Assembly (NCBI RefSeq): GCF_007827595.1
Contig: NZ_VISR01000018.1
Location: forward strand, 62,001-126,000
DNA: 64,000 bases
Reading direction: 5' to 3'
Source of the DNA: Streptomyces sp. BK340
GTDB lineage: Bacteria; Actinomycetota; Actinomycetes; Streptomycetales; Streptomycetaceae
In this document: positions 52,344-61,148 of the stretch, in pieces
Layout: the number at the start of each line of letters is the position of its first letter
How positions within the stretch are numbered: the stretch's first letter is position 1
Position numbers and translations under genes: made by a program
The notes under the pieces: model-generated
What the model saw: the letters and a program-made list of their open reading frames with translations, nothing else
Told to the model about the DNA's origin: nothing
Databases searched by the model: none

Positions 52344-55300
52344 TCACGCGGCCCGGTACGCCTCCGTCAGCTTCTGCACCGCCTTTCCGTACCTGCCGGT
52401 CAGCAGCAGATGGTCCGCGTCGGCGAAGGGCTTCGCCACGGCCTGGGTGATCCGCTGTCCCACCTTCTGCTGCACCAGCAGCCGTGCCCGGGCGACCAGC
52501 TCGCGTCCGGTCCGGCCGGCACCCGCCCGCTCGGCCGCCGTCGCCGCGACGGCGAGCGCGCGCAGGGTGGCGGTGCCGCCCTGCGGGACCCGGGTGAGCG
52601 TGGTCAGGCCCCAGCCGTAGGGAAACTGCGGGTCGTACGACGTGTCGCCGACGTTGATCGGCAGCTGGGACTCGGACCTGGGCCAGGTGACCGGGAGCTG
52701 TCCGGTGAAGGGGAGCCTGCCGTAGAGGACGTCGGCGACGCCCTCGCCCTCCGTGCCCGGCAGCCAGGAGGCCACGAGCGCGTCGATCCCGTCGAGCCGG
52801 TCACCGATCAGCTGCGGGCGCCCGGAGACGATCAGCACCGCGCACTTCATGGCCGCGCACACCTTGTCCACCGCTGCCCGGTCGGCGGCGGACAGCTGCA
52901 GGGAGTGGCCGTTGCCGACGTCGCCGACGCCCTCGGCGTACGGGGTCTCGCCGACGACGACCACGCCGGCGTCGTAGCCGTCGGTCGGTGCGGAGGCGTC
53001 CTTGGAGTAGGTGACGTTCCCGCCGGCCTCGCGCATGCCCTGGAGGACGGTCGTGCCCTTGGTGATGTTCCCGGAGGAGCCCTGCCAGGTGAGGGTCCAG
53101 CCGCCGGACTGGTTGCCGATGTCGTCGGCGTTGGACCCGGCGACGTACACCTTCTCGCTCTTCTTCAGGGGCAGCAGCCCGCCGGCGTTCTTCAGCAGCA
53201 CCTGGGACTCGGCGGCGGCCCGGCGGGCCACGGCCCGGTGTTCCGGGGAGCCGATCGCGGCGGCACCGGCGGTGTCGGCGTAGGGGTGCTCGAACAGGCC
53301 CAGCCTGAACTTCTGGGTCAGGATGCGGGAGACGGCGTCGTCGATCCGCCGCTCGCTGATCCGGCCTGCCTTCACCTCGTCGATCAGCGTGGCGGTGAAG
53401 TCCTTGTACGCGTACGGCACCATCATCATGTCCAGGCCGGCGTCGACCGAGGTGCGGACGTGCGACGCGTAGTCGCCGGGGAGCTGGTCGATGGCGTTCC
53501 AGTCGCTGATGACGAAGCCGTCGAAGCCCATGCGGTCCTTGAGCACTCCGTTGATCATGTCGGCCCGGGCGTGCATCTTCACCGGGCCCTGCCCGTCGCC
53601 GAGCACGTCCAGGGAGGAGTACGACGGCATGACCGTGCCGACGCCCCGGTCGACGGCGGTCCGGAACGGGGCCAGATGGACGGCTTCCAGCTGCTGCCGG
53701 GTGACCTTGGTGACGCCCTGGTCGATCTTGTACGTCCCGGTGGTCGAGGAGCCGTACTCGGTGCCGCCGTCACCGACGAAGTGCTTGGCGGTGGCGAGGA
53801 CCTTGTCGTTCCGGCTCAGGTCCCTGCCGTTCGCGCGGCCCTGGAGGCCCTGGATGACGGTCTCCATGGACTGGACCAGCGCCGGGTCCTCACCGAAGGA
53901 CTCGTAGGAACGGCCCCAGCGTTCGTCGCGGCTCACGCACAGGCAGGGTGCGAAGTCCCAGGGGATGCCGGTGGCCCGCACCTCGGCGGCGGTCACCGCG
54001 CCCGCCCGCTCGGCGAGCCGGGGGTCACGGGTGGCGCCGATGCCTATGTTGTGCGGCATCACCGTGGCTCCGGACAGGTTGTTGTGGCCGTGGACCGCGT
54101 CGACGCCGTAGATCAGCGGGATCTGGAAGCGGGTCGCCCGGGCCCGCAGCTGGAAGGCGTCGATCATCTTCGCCCACGCCCCGGGGGTGTTGGGCGTGGG
54201 CGTCGAGCCGCCGCCGGAGAGGAGCGACCCGAGGGCGTACGTCGCGATGTCGCCGCCGCCCCCGACTGCCCCGCGCTCGGCCTGGGTCATCTGGCCGGCC
54301 TTCTCCGCCAGGGACATGCGGGACACGAGATCGGCGACGCGCTTGCGGACCGGCAACTTCGCGTCCAGGTACGGCAGTCCGTGGGCGTCGACGACGACCT
54401 GCGGCGTCTCGGCGGGTGCCTTGGCGCCGGTCACCGTGAGCTTGAGGGGGACGGTCTCGGCGGGCTCTGCGGACTTGTCCCGGAGGGTGGGCACCTCGAT
54501 GGTCGTCGAGGTGCCGGAGGCGGTGCCGGCCGGGAAGGTGAGCGTGCCGGAGACCGGGGTGTAGTCCTTGCCGGGCTCGGCGGTGCCGCCGGCGGTCTCG
54601 TAGGTGACGCTCACCGGGTCGTCGATCGGCGCGGAGCCGGTGGTGGCGACGGTGACCTTGACGGCCGCCGTGCCGCCCTCCTCGACGGGGTACACGGCGG
54701 AGTCCGTGGTGACGCTCGCCCGCAGGGACTGATCGGCCCTGCCGTACAGCTCGACGTCGTCCATGGCGAACCGGCCCTTGACCCCTGGCGGGAGCGTGAC
54801 GGCGTACCCCCACATCCCGGTCAGCCCGAGGACGTGGTCGATGCCGCCGACGGGCTGGTAGTCCGTGCGGTAGACGAAGTCGGTGAAGGGGATCTCGACC
54901 TGTCTCCAGCCGGTCCGGTCGTCGGTGAACGAGGTCGTCCACAGCTCGGAGGCCTCGCCGTTCGCACCGCCGTCCTTGATCTCGAAGGCGATCTTCTTCC
55001 CGTTGCCCTGGCCGTCCCACCAGAAACGGATGCCCTTGTGGGCGGACCAGTCGTGGGCGGGTCCGGTCGCGGCGAAGTCGTGGGTGAAGCCGCCGTAGCC
55101 GCTGATGTCGTAGCTGCCGGTGAGGACCTCGGCACCTTCGGGGGCGTCGGAGCGGGCGGTCAGTTGCAGGGCCGGCGGGTCGTCCGTGTCGCTCCCCCAG
55201 GTGAAGATGCCCTCGGCGGGCTGGGAGGCGAAGGGGACCTCGCCCTCGAAGCGGTCGACGGGGACGGGTGCGGGGTCGGCGGCCGCGTGGGACACGGCCG

Positions 55301-55355
55301 GCGAGAGCAGAGCTGCGAGCAACGCGGCGGACACGAGCAGGGCGGTTCTTGGCAT
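52344..55355 (-). CDS. Secreted glycoside hydrolase family 3 beta-glucosidase-like enzyme
   Basis: A 1003-residue secreted enzyme. Signal peptide (ALLVSAALLAALLSPAVSHA), a beta-sandwich carbohydrate-binding-like domain (about residues 30-200: FEGEVPFASQPAEGIFTWGS, IRFWWDGQGNGKKIAFEI), a Calx-beta-like module (about 205-310), then GH3 N and C domains. The catalytic Asp lies in GFVISDWNAID (about residue 625); KHFVGDGGT and DERWGRSYESFGEDP are also GH3 marks. It probably hydrolyses beta-linked glucose oligomers. The ATG at 55355 has GAGG 7 nt upstream. It is divergent from the GH30 enzyme. Confidence 0.92.
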   Translation of the reverse strand: MPRTALLVSAALLAALLSPAVSHAAADPAPVPVDRFEGEVPFASQPAEGIFTWGSDTDDPPALQLTARSDAPEGAEVLTGSYDISGYGGFTHDFAATGPAHDWSAHKGIRFWWDGQGNGKKIAFEIKDGGANGEASELWTTSFTDDRTGWRQVEIPFTDFVYRTDYQPVGGIDHVLGLTGMWGYAVTLPPGVKGRFAMDDVELYGRADQSLRASVTTDSAVYPVEEGGTAAVKVTVATTGSAPIDDPVSVTYETAGGTAEPGKDYTPVSGTLTFPAGTASGTSTTIEVPTLRDKSAEPAETVPLKLTVTGAKAPAETPQVVVDAHGLPYLDAKLPVRKRVADLVSRMSLAEKAGQMTQAERGAVGGGGDIATYALGSLLSGGGSTPTPNTPGAWAKMIDAFQLRARATRFQIPLIYGVDAVHGHNNLSGATVMPHNIGIGATRDPRLAERAGAVTAAEVRATGIPWDFAPCLCVSRDERWGRSYESFGEDPALVQSMETVIQGLQGRANGRDLSRNDKVLATAKHFVGDGGTEYGSSTTGTYKIDQGVTKVTRQQLEAVHLAPFRTAVDRGVGTVMPSYSSLDVLGDGQGPVKMHARADMINGVLKDRMGFDGFVISDWNAIDQLPGDYASHVRTSVDAGLDMMMVPYAYKDFTATLIDEVKAGRISERRIDDAVSRILTQKFRLGLFEHPYADTAGAAAIGSPEHRAVARRAAAESQVLLKNAGGLLPLKKSEKVYVAGSNADDIGNQSGGWTLTWQGSSGNITKGTTVLQGMREAGGNVTYSKDASAPTDGYDAGVVVVGETPYAEGVGDVGNGHSLQLSAADRAAVDKVCAAMKCAVLIVSGRPQLIGDRLDGIDALVASWLPGTEGEGVADVLYGRLPFTGQLPVTWPRSESQLPINVGDTSYDPQFPYGWGLTTLTRVPQGGTATLRALAVAATAAERAGAGRTGRELVARARLLVQQKVGQRITQAVAKPFADADHLLLTGRYGKAVQKLTEAYRAA

Positions 55356-55469
55356 AGACCATCCTCGACTCTCGTGGTTCACTCAGGACTTAGATCATGC
55401 CGTGAGTTAACTAACGGCCCACAGACCCGTCAAGACGTCACGTCAGACATTCGGGAAGGGCGACGCCCC

Positions 55470-57335
55470 ATGAGGAGATCCCCCCGCGCGGTCCGGCTGC
55501 TGCTGGCCGGACTGCTCTCCACGGCCGGCCTCACCGCGGCCACCACCTCCGCGCACGCCTCCGGCGAGCAGGTCACGGCCTGGCTCACCACGACCGACGA
55601 CTCCGCCGGACGGCACGTCGTGCGCGGGCTCCAGGCGCAGACGCCGTTCGCCTTCCAGTCCGGGACCGGCGGCGGCGGTGAGAACATCACCGTCGACGAG
55701 AACACCCGCTACCAGACCTTCACCGGCGGCGGAGCGTCCTTCACGGACACCGCGGCCTGGCTGATGAACAGCAGCGGGGCGCTGTCGCAGAGCACGCGGG
55801 ACGCGACCATGCGCAAGCTGTTCTCGCCGTCGGACGGGATCGGGCTGTCGTTCCTGCGCAATCCGATGGGCGCCTCGGACCTGGCCCGGTACGGCTACAC
55901 GTACGACGACGTACCGGCCGGCCAGACGGACCCGTCGCTGTCCGAGTTCTCGATCGCGCACGATCTCGCGGACGTCCTCCCGCTGACGAGGCAGGCACTG
56001 CAGCTCAACCCCTCCCTGACCGTGATGGCCTCGCCGTGGACCGCGCCGGCCTGGATGAAGGACAGCGGCTCGCTGAGCGGGGGCTGGCTGAAGGCGGAGG
56101 ACTACGGGGCGTACGCCTCCTACTTCGTGAAGTACCTCCAGGCGTACCGGGACCAGGGAGTCGACGTCTCGTACGTCACCGCGCAGAACGAGCCGACCTG
56201 CTGTTCGGGCTACCCGTCGATGAGCTGGAACGCGAGCGGTCTCGCCTACTTCACCAAGACCGAGCTGCTGCCGAAGCTGCAGGCGGCGGGCCTGTCGACG
56301 AAGGTGCTGGCGCACGACTGGAACTGGGACGTCTACGACTCCTACGCGGCCCGAACGGTGGACGACGCGGCGGTCCGCAACCACCCCAACTTCGGCGGGA
56401 TCGCCTGGCACGGCTACGGCGGTGACATCGGCGAGCAGACCTCGGTGCACAACCAGTACCCGACGCTGGACGCCTTCGGCACCGAGCACTCCGGTGGCAC
56501 CTGGATCGCCGACCAGCAGCGCGAGGACATGTCCGACATCATCGACTACACGCGCAACTGGGCGAAGTCGGTGACCAAGTGGTCGCTCGCGGTGGACCAG
56601 AACATGGGTCCGCACAACGGGGGTTGCGGCACCTGCACCGGTCTGGTCACCGTGCACAACGGGGACGGCGCGAGCGGGACGGTCGACTACACGGTCGAGT
56701 ACTACGACATGGGCCACCTGACGAAGTTCGTCCGCCCGGGCGCCCAGCGGATCGCGTCCACGGCGTCGACCGCGGTGCCGAACGTGGCGTGGCGCAACCC
56801 TGACGGCAGCAAGGCGCTGATCGCGTACAACGACGCCTCCTCCGCCCGGACCGTGACGATCGACTGGGGCTCCCAGCACGCCACTTACTCGCTCCCGGGC
56901 CACACCTCGGCGACCTTCACCTGGTCCGGCACCCAGTCGGGCGGCGGCGGCCGGTCGGGGGCCTTCGTGGGTCTGGCCGGCAAGTGCCTCGACGTGGCGG
57001 GCGGTTCCAGCGCCGACGGCACGGCCGTCCAGCTCTACGACTGCAACGGCAGCGGCGCGCAGCAGTGGACCGTGCAGACCGACGGTTCGGTCCGGGCGCT
57101 CGGCAAGTGTCTTGACGTGACCTCGGGTTCGGCGGCGGACGGGGCCAAGGTGCAGTTGTACGACTGCAACGGAACCGGTGCCCAGCAGTGGTCGTACAAC
57201 CCCTCCACCGGTGATGTGGTGAACACGGCGGCGAACAAGTGCCTGGACGTGACGGACGACTCGTCGGCGAACGGGGCGAGGGCGCAGATCTGGTCGTGCA
57301 CCGGGGCCGCCAACCAGAAGTGGCACTTGCAGTAG
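55470..57335 (+). CDS. Secreted glycoside hydrolase family 30 enzyme with ricin-type (CBM13) lectin domain
   Basis: A 621-residue secreted enzyme. The signal peptide reaches HAS (about residue 31). The GH30 barrel has acid/base Glu in VTAQNEPTCC (about 239-248) and nucleophile Glu in AFGTEHSGG (about 332-340). It is followed by a beta domain (WRNPDGSKALIAYND). The C-terminal CBM13 has three repeats, each with a K-CLDV segment and a QxW (QQWTV, QQWSY, QKWHL). GH30 members include beta-1,6-glucanases and glucosylceramidases. With the divergent GH3 enzyme, fungal beta-glucan is a reasonable target (inferred). ATG at 55470. Confidence 0.92.
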   Translation: MRRSPRAVRLLLAGLLSTAGLTAATTSAHASGEQVTAWLTTTDDSAGRHVVRGLQAQTPFAFQSGTGGGGENITVDENTRYQTFTGGGASFTDTAAWLMNSSGALSQSTRDATMRKLFSPSDGIGLSFLRNPMGASDLARYGYTYDDVPAGQTDPSLSEFSIAHDLADVLPLTRQALQLNPSLTVMASPWTAPAWMKDSGSLSGGWLKAEDYGAYASYFVKYLQAYRDQGVDVSYVTAQNEPTCCSGYPSMSWNASGLAYFTKTELLPKLQAAGLSTKVLAHDWNWDVYDSYAARTVDDAAVRNHPNFGGIAWHGYGGDIGEQTSVHNQYPTLDAFGTEHSGGTWIADQQREDMSDIIDYTRNWAKSVTKWSLAVDQNMGPHNGGCGTCTGLVTVHNGDGASGTVDYTVEYYDMGHLTKFVRPGAQRIASTASTAVPNVAWRNPDGSKALIAYNDASSARTVTIDWGSQHATYSLPGHTSATFTWSGTQSGGGGRSGAFVGLAGKCLDVAGGSSADGTAVQLYDCNGSGAQQWTVQTDGSVRALGKCLDVTSGSAADGAKVQLYDCNGTGAQQWSYNPSTGDVVNTAANKCLDVTDDSSANGARAQIWSCTGAANQKWHLQ

Positions 57336-57354
57336 GGCGGGTCGCGTCCCGCCC
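57335..57354 (+). terminator. Hairpin at the end of the GH30 gene
   Basis: GGGCGGG-tcgcgt-CCCGCCC (7 bp) begins at the last base of the stop codon. Confidence 0.55.
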
Positions 57355-57371
57355 TCGGAGGGGGGCGGGAC

Positions 57372-57878
57372 GTGAGACGCGGGGACGTACTGAGGCGACG
57401 GGCGGCCGGCGTTTTCGGTGTCGTGGGCGGGGTGCTTGTGCTCAGCGGCTGCGCGGCGGTCGATCTGCCGCTCGCCGGGGTGCGGGTCGGGGCGGACGGG
57501 GTGGCGTACGCGCTGTTCCGGCCGTGTGGTGACGACGGCTATCAGGGGCCCTACCTCGACGGGCGGGCACGGGGAGGCGGTGCGGGGCCCGTCACCACCG
57601 GGTGGGACGTGCGGAAGGAGGGGCTGCACGGGGCTGCCGAGTTCCCCCTGTTCGCACCGCCCGGGCGCTGGAAGGCGCGGCACCGCGGCGCGCAGCGGCT
57701 CCTGCCCGGCCATCGGTACGTGCTGGGCTTCGGGCACTACGTGACCGGCGACTCGTACAACGCGATCGTGACCTTCACCGGAGAGCGGATCGAGCGGCTC
57801 GGGCCCGGGCAGGTCTGGGCCGACGGCCGGGCCATGAGCCCGGGGGCGTTCGAGAGACTCGCCCGGGACTCGTGCTGA
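57372..57878 (+). CDS. Putative lipoprotein of unknown function
   Basis: A 168-residue protein. The N-terminus GVFGVVGGVLVLSGC is a lipoprotein signal with lipobox LSGC. The mature part (VDLPLAGVRVGADGVAYALF, RPCGDDGYQGPYLDG, RWKARHRGAQRLLPGHRYVL, GFGHYVTGDSYNAIVTFTG) has no recognised domain. GTG at 57372, preceded by GGAGGGGGGCGGGAC. Confidence 0.75.
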   Translation: MRRGDVLRRRAAGVFGVVGGVLVLSGCAAVDLPLAGVRVGADGVAYALFRPCGDDGYQGPYLDGRARGGGAGPVTTGWDVRKEGLHGAAEFPLFAPPGRWKARHRGAQRLLPGHRYVLGFGHYVTGDSYNAIVTFTGERIERLGPGQVWADGRAMSPGAFERLARDSC

Positions 57879-57977
57879 GGAGCGGGCGCCCAGCGGGTGG
57901 GGGACGATGAAGACGGGCGGGGAGCCGGACCCGATCGTCCCGGGGCCACGCCTGACGTTTCCGACCTGGAGGACGGC

Positions 57978-58601
57978 ATGAGCACAGCGCGGGACCTGTT
58001 GATCGTCGCTCTGGACGTCCCGTCCGGCCGGCCCGTCGAACAGGGGGACCTCTCGCTCGCCCTGGCGGGAGCCGAGCTGGTCGATCTGATCGACGCCGAG
58101 GCCGTCACCCTGGACGACGTGCGCATCGTGCCCGGCCTGCAGCCGGCCACGGGTGACCGGCTGCTGGACGCGGCGGAGGCCGCGCTCACCCGGCAGACGC
58201 CGTACGAGTCCGTGGAGGACTGGCTGTGGCGCCGCGGGCGCGGTCTGGCCGCCGCCTACGCGGACGATCTGCAGGGGCGGGGGCGGCCGGCCGCCGGGGC
58301 CCGGCACCACTGGCTGCCCTGGCGGAGCGGGGACGACACACCGTCCGGCGCCCCGGCCGACTCGCCGGAGCGACGGCACGCCTCCGACCGCTGGACCTCC
58401 CGCGAGCCCGTCCTCGTCGGTCTCGCGGCCGCCCTGGGGATCCCCGAGGGCGCGCCGGAACAGGCTCCGGAGGACCTGCCCGGCGACGCGGTGGTGACCG
58501 TCCTCGCGGCCGTCAACGACGCGCTGACGGAGCTGGAGGCCGTGCGGCAGCGGCGGCGCATCGAGGAGGACGCCTTCGACAACGTGTGGCGTGCCCCCTG
58601 A
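57978..58601 (+). CDS. GPP34 (GOLPH3/Vps74-like) family protein
   Basis: A 207-residue protein with the GPP34 pattern: ARDLLIVALDVPSGRPVEQGDLSLALAGAELVDLIDAEAVTL (read in parts, about residues 4-45) and VGLAAALGIPEGAP...VVTVLAAVNDALTELEAVRQRRRIEEDAFDNVWRAP at the end. The family binds phosphoinositide-type lipids in eukaryotes; its bacterial role is unknown, and Streptomyces carry many copies. The ATG at 57978 follows GGAGGACGGC. It is convergent with cimA, 6 nt apart. Confidence 0.85.
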   Translation: MSTARDLLIVALDVPSGRPVEQGDLSLALAGAELVDLIDAEAVTLDDVRIVPGLQPATGDRLLDAAEAALTRQTPYESVEDWLWRRGRGLAAAYADDLQGRGRPAAGARHHWLPWRSGDDTPSGAPADSPERRHASDRWTSREPVLVGLAAALGIPEGAPEQAPEDLPGDAVVTVLAAVNDALTELEAVRQRRRIEEDAFDNVWRAP

Positions 58602-58607
58602 CCCGGG

Positions 58608-60218
58608 TCACTCCGCCGGCTGGACGCCGGCCCGCAGCAGGCCGTAGGCGCAGGCGTCCTCCAGGGCCTGCCAGGAGGCGGCGATGACGTTGTCCGCCAC
58701 GCCGACCGTGGACCACTCGCCCGTGCCGTCGGAGGTGGAGATCAACACGCGGGTGGTGGAGGACGTGCCGTGCTTGCCCTCCAGGATGCGGACCTTGTAG
58801 TCCACCAGCTCCAGCTTGGCGAGCTGCGGGTAGATCTTCTCCAGGGCGACGCGCAGCGCCCGGTCCAGGGCGTTGACCGGGCCGTTGCCCTCCGCGGTGG
58901 CGACGATCCGCTCGCTCTTGGCCCACAGCTTGACCGTGGCCTCGTTGGCGTGGGTGCCGTCGGGGCGGTCCTCGACGATGGCCCGCCAGGACTCGACGTC
59001 GAAGTACTTCAGGGGCCTGCCCTCGACCTCGGCGCGCAGCAGCAGCTCGAAGGAGGCGTCCGCGGCCTCGTAGGTGTAGCCCTTGAGCTCGCGCTCCTTG
59101 ACCCGCTCGACCACCCGGCCGACCAGTTCACGGTCGCCGCCCAGGTCGATGCCGAGCTCCTTGCCCTTCAGCTCGATGGAGGCGCGGCCCGCCATGTCGG
59201 AGACCAGCATCCGCATCGTGTTGCCGACCTGCTCGGGGTCGATGTGCTGGTACAGGTCCGGGTCGACCTTGATCGCGGAGGCGTGCAGGCCCGCCTTGTG
59301 CGCGAAGGCGGAGACGCCGACGTAGGGCTGGTGGGTCGACGGGGTGAGGTTCACGACCTCGGCGATGGCGTGCGAGATGCGCGTCATCTCGCGCAGGTGG
59401 CCGTCGGGCAGCACCTTCTTGCCGTACTTCAGCTCCAGGGCCGCGACCACCGGGAAGAGGTTGGCGTTGCCGACGCGCTCGCCGTAGCCGTTGGCCGTGC
59501 ACTGGACGTGGGTCGCGCCGGCGTCCACCGCGGCCAGGGTGTTGGCGACGGCGCAGCCGGTGTCGTCCTGGGCGTGGATGCCGAGCCGGGCGCCGGTGTC
59601 GGCGAGGACCGTGGCGACGACCGCCTGGACCTGGGCGGGGAGCATGCCGCCGTTGGTGTCGCAGAGGATGACGACGTCGGCTCCGGCCTCCGACGCGGTG
59701 CGTACGACCGCCTTCGCGTACTCCGGGTTCGCGCGGTAGCCGTCGAAGAAGTGCTCGCAGTCGACGAACACCCGGCGGCCCTGCTCACGCAGGTAGGACA
59801 CGGTGTCCCGGACCATCTCCAGGTTCTCGTCCAGCGTGGTGCGCAGCGCCAGCTCCACGTGCCGGTCGTGCGACTTGGCGACCAGCGTGATCACCGGGGC
59901 ACCCGAGTCGAGGAGCGCGTTGACCTGCGGGTCGTCGGCGGCCCTGGCACCGGCGCGGCGGGTGGCGCCGAAGGCGACCAGCTGGGCGTGCCGGAAGTCG
60001 ATCTCCTGCCGGGCGCGGGCGAAGAACTCGGTGTCCCGCGGGTTCGCGCCGGGCCAGCCGCCCTCGATGAAGCCCACGCCGAAGTCGTCCAGGTGCCGTG
60101 CGATGGCGAGCTTGTCCGCGACGGTGAGGTTGATGCCCTCGCGCTGCGCGCCGTCGCGCAGCGTGGTGTCGAAGACGTGGAACGAGTCGTCGAGCTCGCT
60201 GGTTGCCGTCTCGGTCAT
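58608..60218 (-). CDS. cimA: Citramalate synthase CimA
   Basis: A 536-residue HMGL-like acyltransferase that condenses pyruvate with acetyl-CoA to (R)-citramalate, the threonine-independent entry to isoleucine. Marks: HVFDTTLRDGAQREGINL (about residues 14-31), FIEGGWPGANPRD (about 51-63), LCDTNGG, the metal HxH region GIHAQDDTGCAVANTLAA, AHKAGLHASA, and a C-terminal LeuA-like allosteric dimer domain (about 410-530). The ATG at 60218 has AGGAG 10 nt upstream. A likely attenuator precedes it. Confidence 0.93.
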   Translation of the reverse strand: MTETATSELDDSFHVFDTTLRDGAQREGINLTVADKLAIARHLDDFGVGFIEGGWPGANPRDTEFFARARQEIDFRHAQLVAFGATRRAGARAADDPQVNALLDSGAPVITLVAKSHDRHVELALRTTLDENLEMVRDTVSYLREQGRRVFVDCEHFFDGYRANPEYAKAVVRTASEAGADVVILCDTNGGMLPAQVQAVVATVLADTGARLGIHAQDDTGCAVANTLAAVDAGATHVQCTANGYGERVGNANLFPVVAALELKYGKKVLPDGHLREMTRISHAIAEVVNLTPSTHQPYVGVSAFAHKAGLHASAIKVDPDLYQHIDPEQVGNTMRMLVSDMAGRASIELKGKELGIDLGGDRELVGRVVERVKERELKGYTYEAADASFELLLRAEVEGRPLKYFDVESWRAIVEDRPDGTHANEATVKLWAKSERIVATAEGNGPVNALDRALRVALEKIYPQLAKLELVDYKVRILEGKHGTSSTTRVLISTSDGTGEWSTVGVADNVIAASWQALEDACAYGLLRAGVQPAE

Positions 60219-60329
60219 GGTCTCAAGGCTCCTGATTGTGGATCTTCGGTCTTACCGGAATGACCGGCTCCACCGTCCCCCCAATAGTCCCTCGCGCTCC
60301 GCTCCCGGCTGAAGGTGGGCCGGAAAACC

Positions 60330-60356
60330 AAAAAACCCCTCGCGGGTGCGAGAGGT
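60330..60356 (-). terminator. Candidate attenuator hairpin in the cimA leader
   Basis: On the minus strand ACCTCTCGC-accc-GCGAGGGGT forms a 9-bp stem (one G-U pair) followed directly by TTTTTT (60335-60330). It lies 112 nt upstream of the cimA ATG and 55 nt after the leader peptide stop, the arrangement of a transcription attenuator. Confidence 0.7.
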
Positions 60357-60410
60357 CTGCGCGCGGGTCGAGGACGACGGTGGCCACCCGTACCTGGTCG
60401 TACGTGGTGG

Positions 60411-60446
60411 TCACAGCGGACCGGCGCGCCTGCTGCCAATAATCAT
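60411..60446 (-). CDS. Candidate cimA leader peptide MIIGSRRAGPL
   Basis: An 11-codon ORF whose second and third codons are ATT ATT, isoleucine codons that are rare in Streptomyces. The amino acid is the pathway end product of CimA. It precedes the U-tailed hairpin at 60330-60356. No clear ribosome site was found for its ATG, so the call rests on codon content and position. Confidence 0.45.
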   Translation of the reverse strand: MIIGSRRAGPL

Positions 60447-60518
60447 GGCGAACGAGAGCACGGAGGAAGTCTGGCACAGCCCCGCCCCCGGCTCACGGAC
60501 CGTCTCAGGATGCGGTCG

Positions 60519-61130
60519 TCAGGTGTCCGGCGTGAGGAGTGTCTCCGCGAGGAACTCCCGCACATGGGAGATCACTTGTTCCCGTCCCGTGCCGCGCAGA
60601 CCGATGGCGACATGGATGGAGAAGCCGTCCAGCAGGGCGCGCAGCCGGGCGGCGAAGCGGTCGGCGTCGACCGGGCGGAACTCGCCGCGCGAGACGCCCT
60701 CGGCGAGCAGCGCGACCAGGTCGCGGTGCCAGGCGCCCTCGATGGCGGCCTGCCGCTCGCGGGCGTCGTCATCGGCGTTCTGCGAGCGGTTCCAGACCTC
60801 CAGCCAGAGCGTCCAGTGCGGGTCGCGGTGGCCGTCGGGGACGTACAGCTCGACGTACGCCTCCAGGCGCTCCCGGGCGGTGCCGGGGCGGGTGAGCAGG
60901 CGGCTGCGCTCGGCGCCGAGCCTGCCCTCGCTCCACTCCAGGGTCCGCAGCAGCAGCTCGTCCTTGGAGCGGAAGTAGTACAGCAGATGGCCGCTGCTCA
61001 TCCCGACCTCACGGCCGAGCCCCGCCATGGTGAGCTTCTCCAGACCGCGCTCGGCGATCATGTCCATGGCGGCGACGAGAACCTCCTCGCGCGGCGGCGC
61101 GTTCCTGCGCGCACGGGCCGCACCGGCCAT
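60519..61130 (-). CDS. TetR-family transcriptional regulator
   Basis: A 203-residue TetR protein. Helix-turn-helix in REEVLVAAMDMIAERGLEKLTMAGLGREVGMSSGHLLYYFRSKDELL (read in parts, about residues 14-60). The effector domain resembles BetI-like regulators (WLEVWNRSQNADDDARERQ, ALLDGFSIHVAIG). It lies 18 nt downstream of the agmatine deiminase gene on the same strand, so it probably belongs to the urease-deiminase operon and controls it. Confidence 0.88.
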   Translation of the reverse strand: MAGAARARRNAPPREEVLVAAMDMIAERGLEKLTMAGLGREVGMSSGHLLYYFRSKDELLLRTLEWSEGRLGAERSRLLTRPGTARERLEAYVELYVPDGHRDPHWTLWLEVWNRSQNADDDARERQAAIEGAWHRDLVALLAEGVSRGEFRPVDADRFAARLRALLDGFSIHVAIGLRGTGREQVISHVREFLAETLLTPDT

Positions 61131-61148
61131 CTGCTGCTCCTGTGTGTG

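Noticed and set aside
60223..60477. 84-codon minus-strand frame covering the cimA leader
   Set aside because: It would contain the hairpin and U run, has no good start, and shows no family resemblance. The short Ile-Ile ORF explains the region better.
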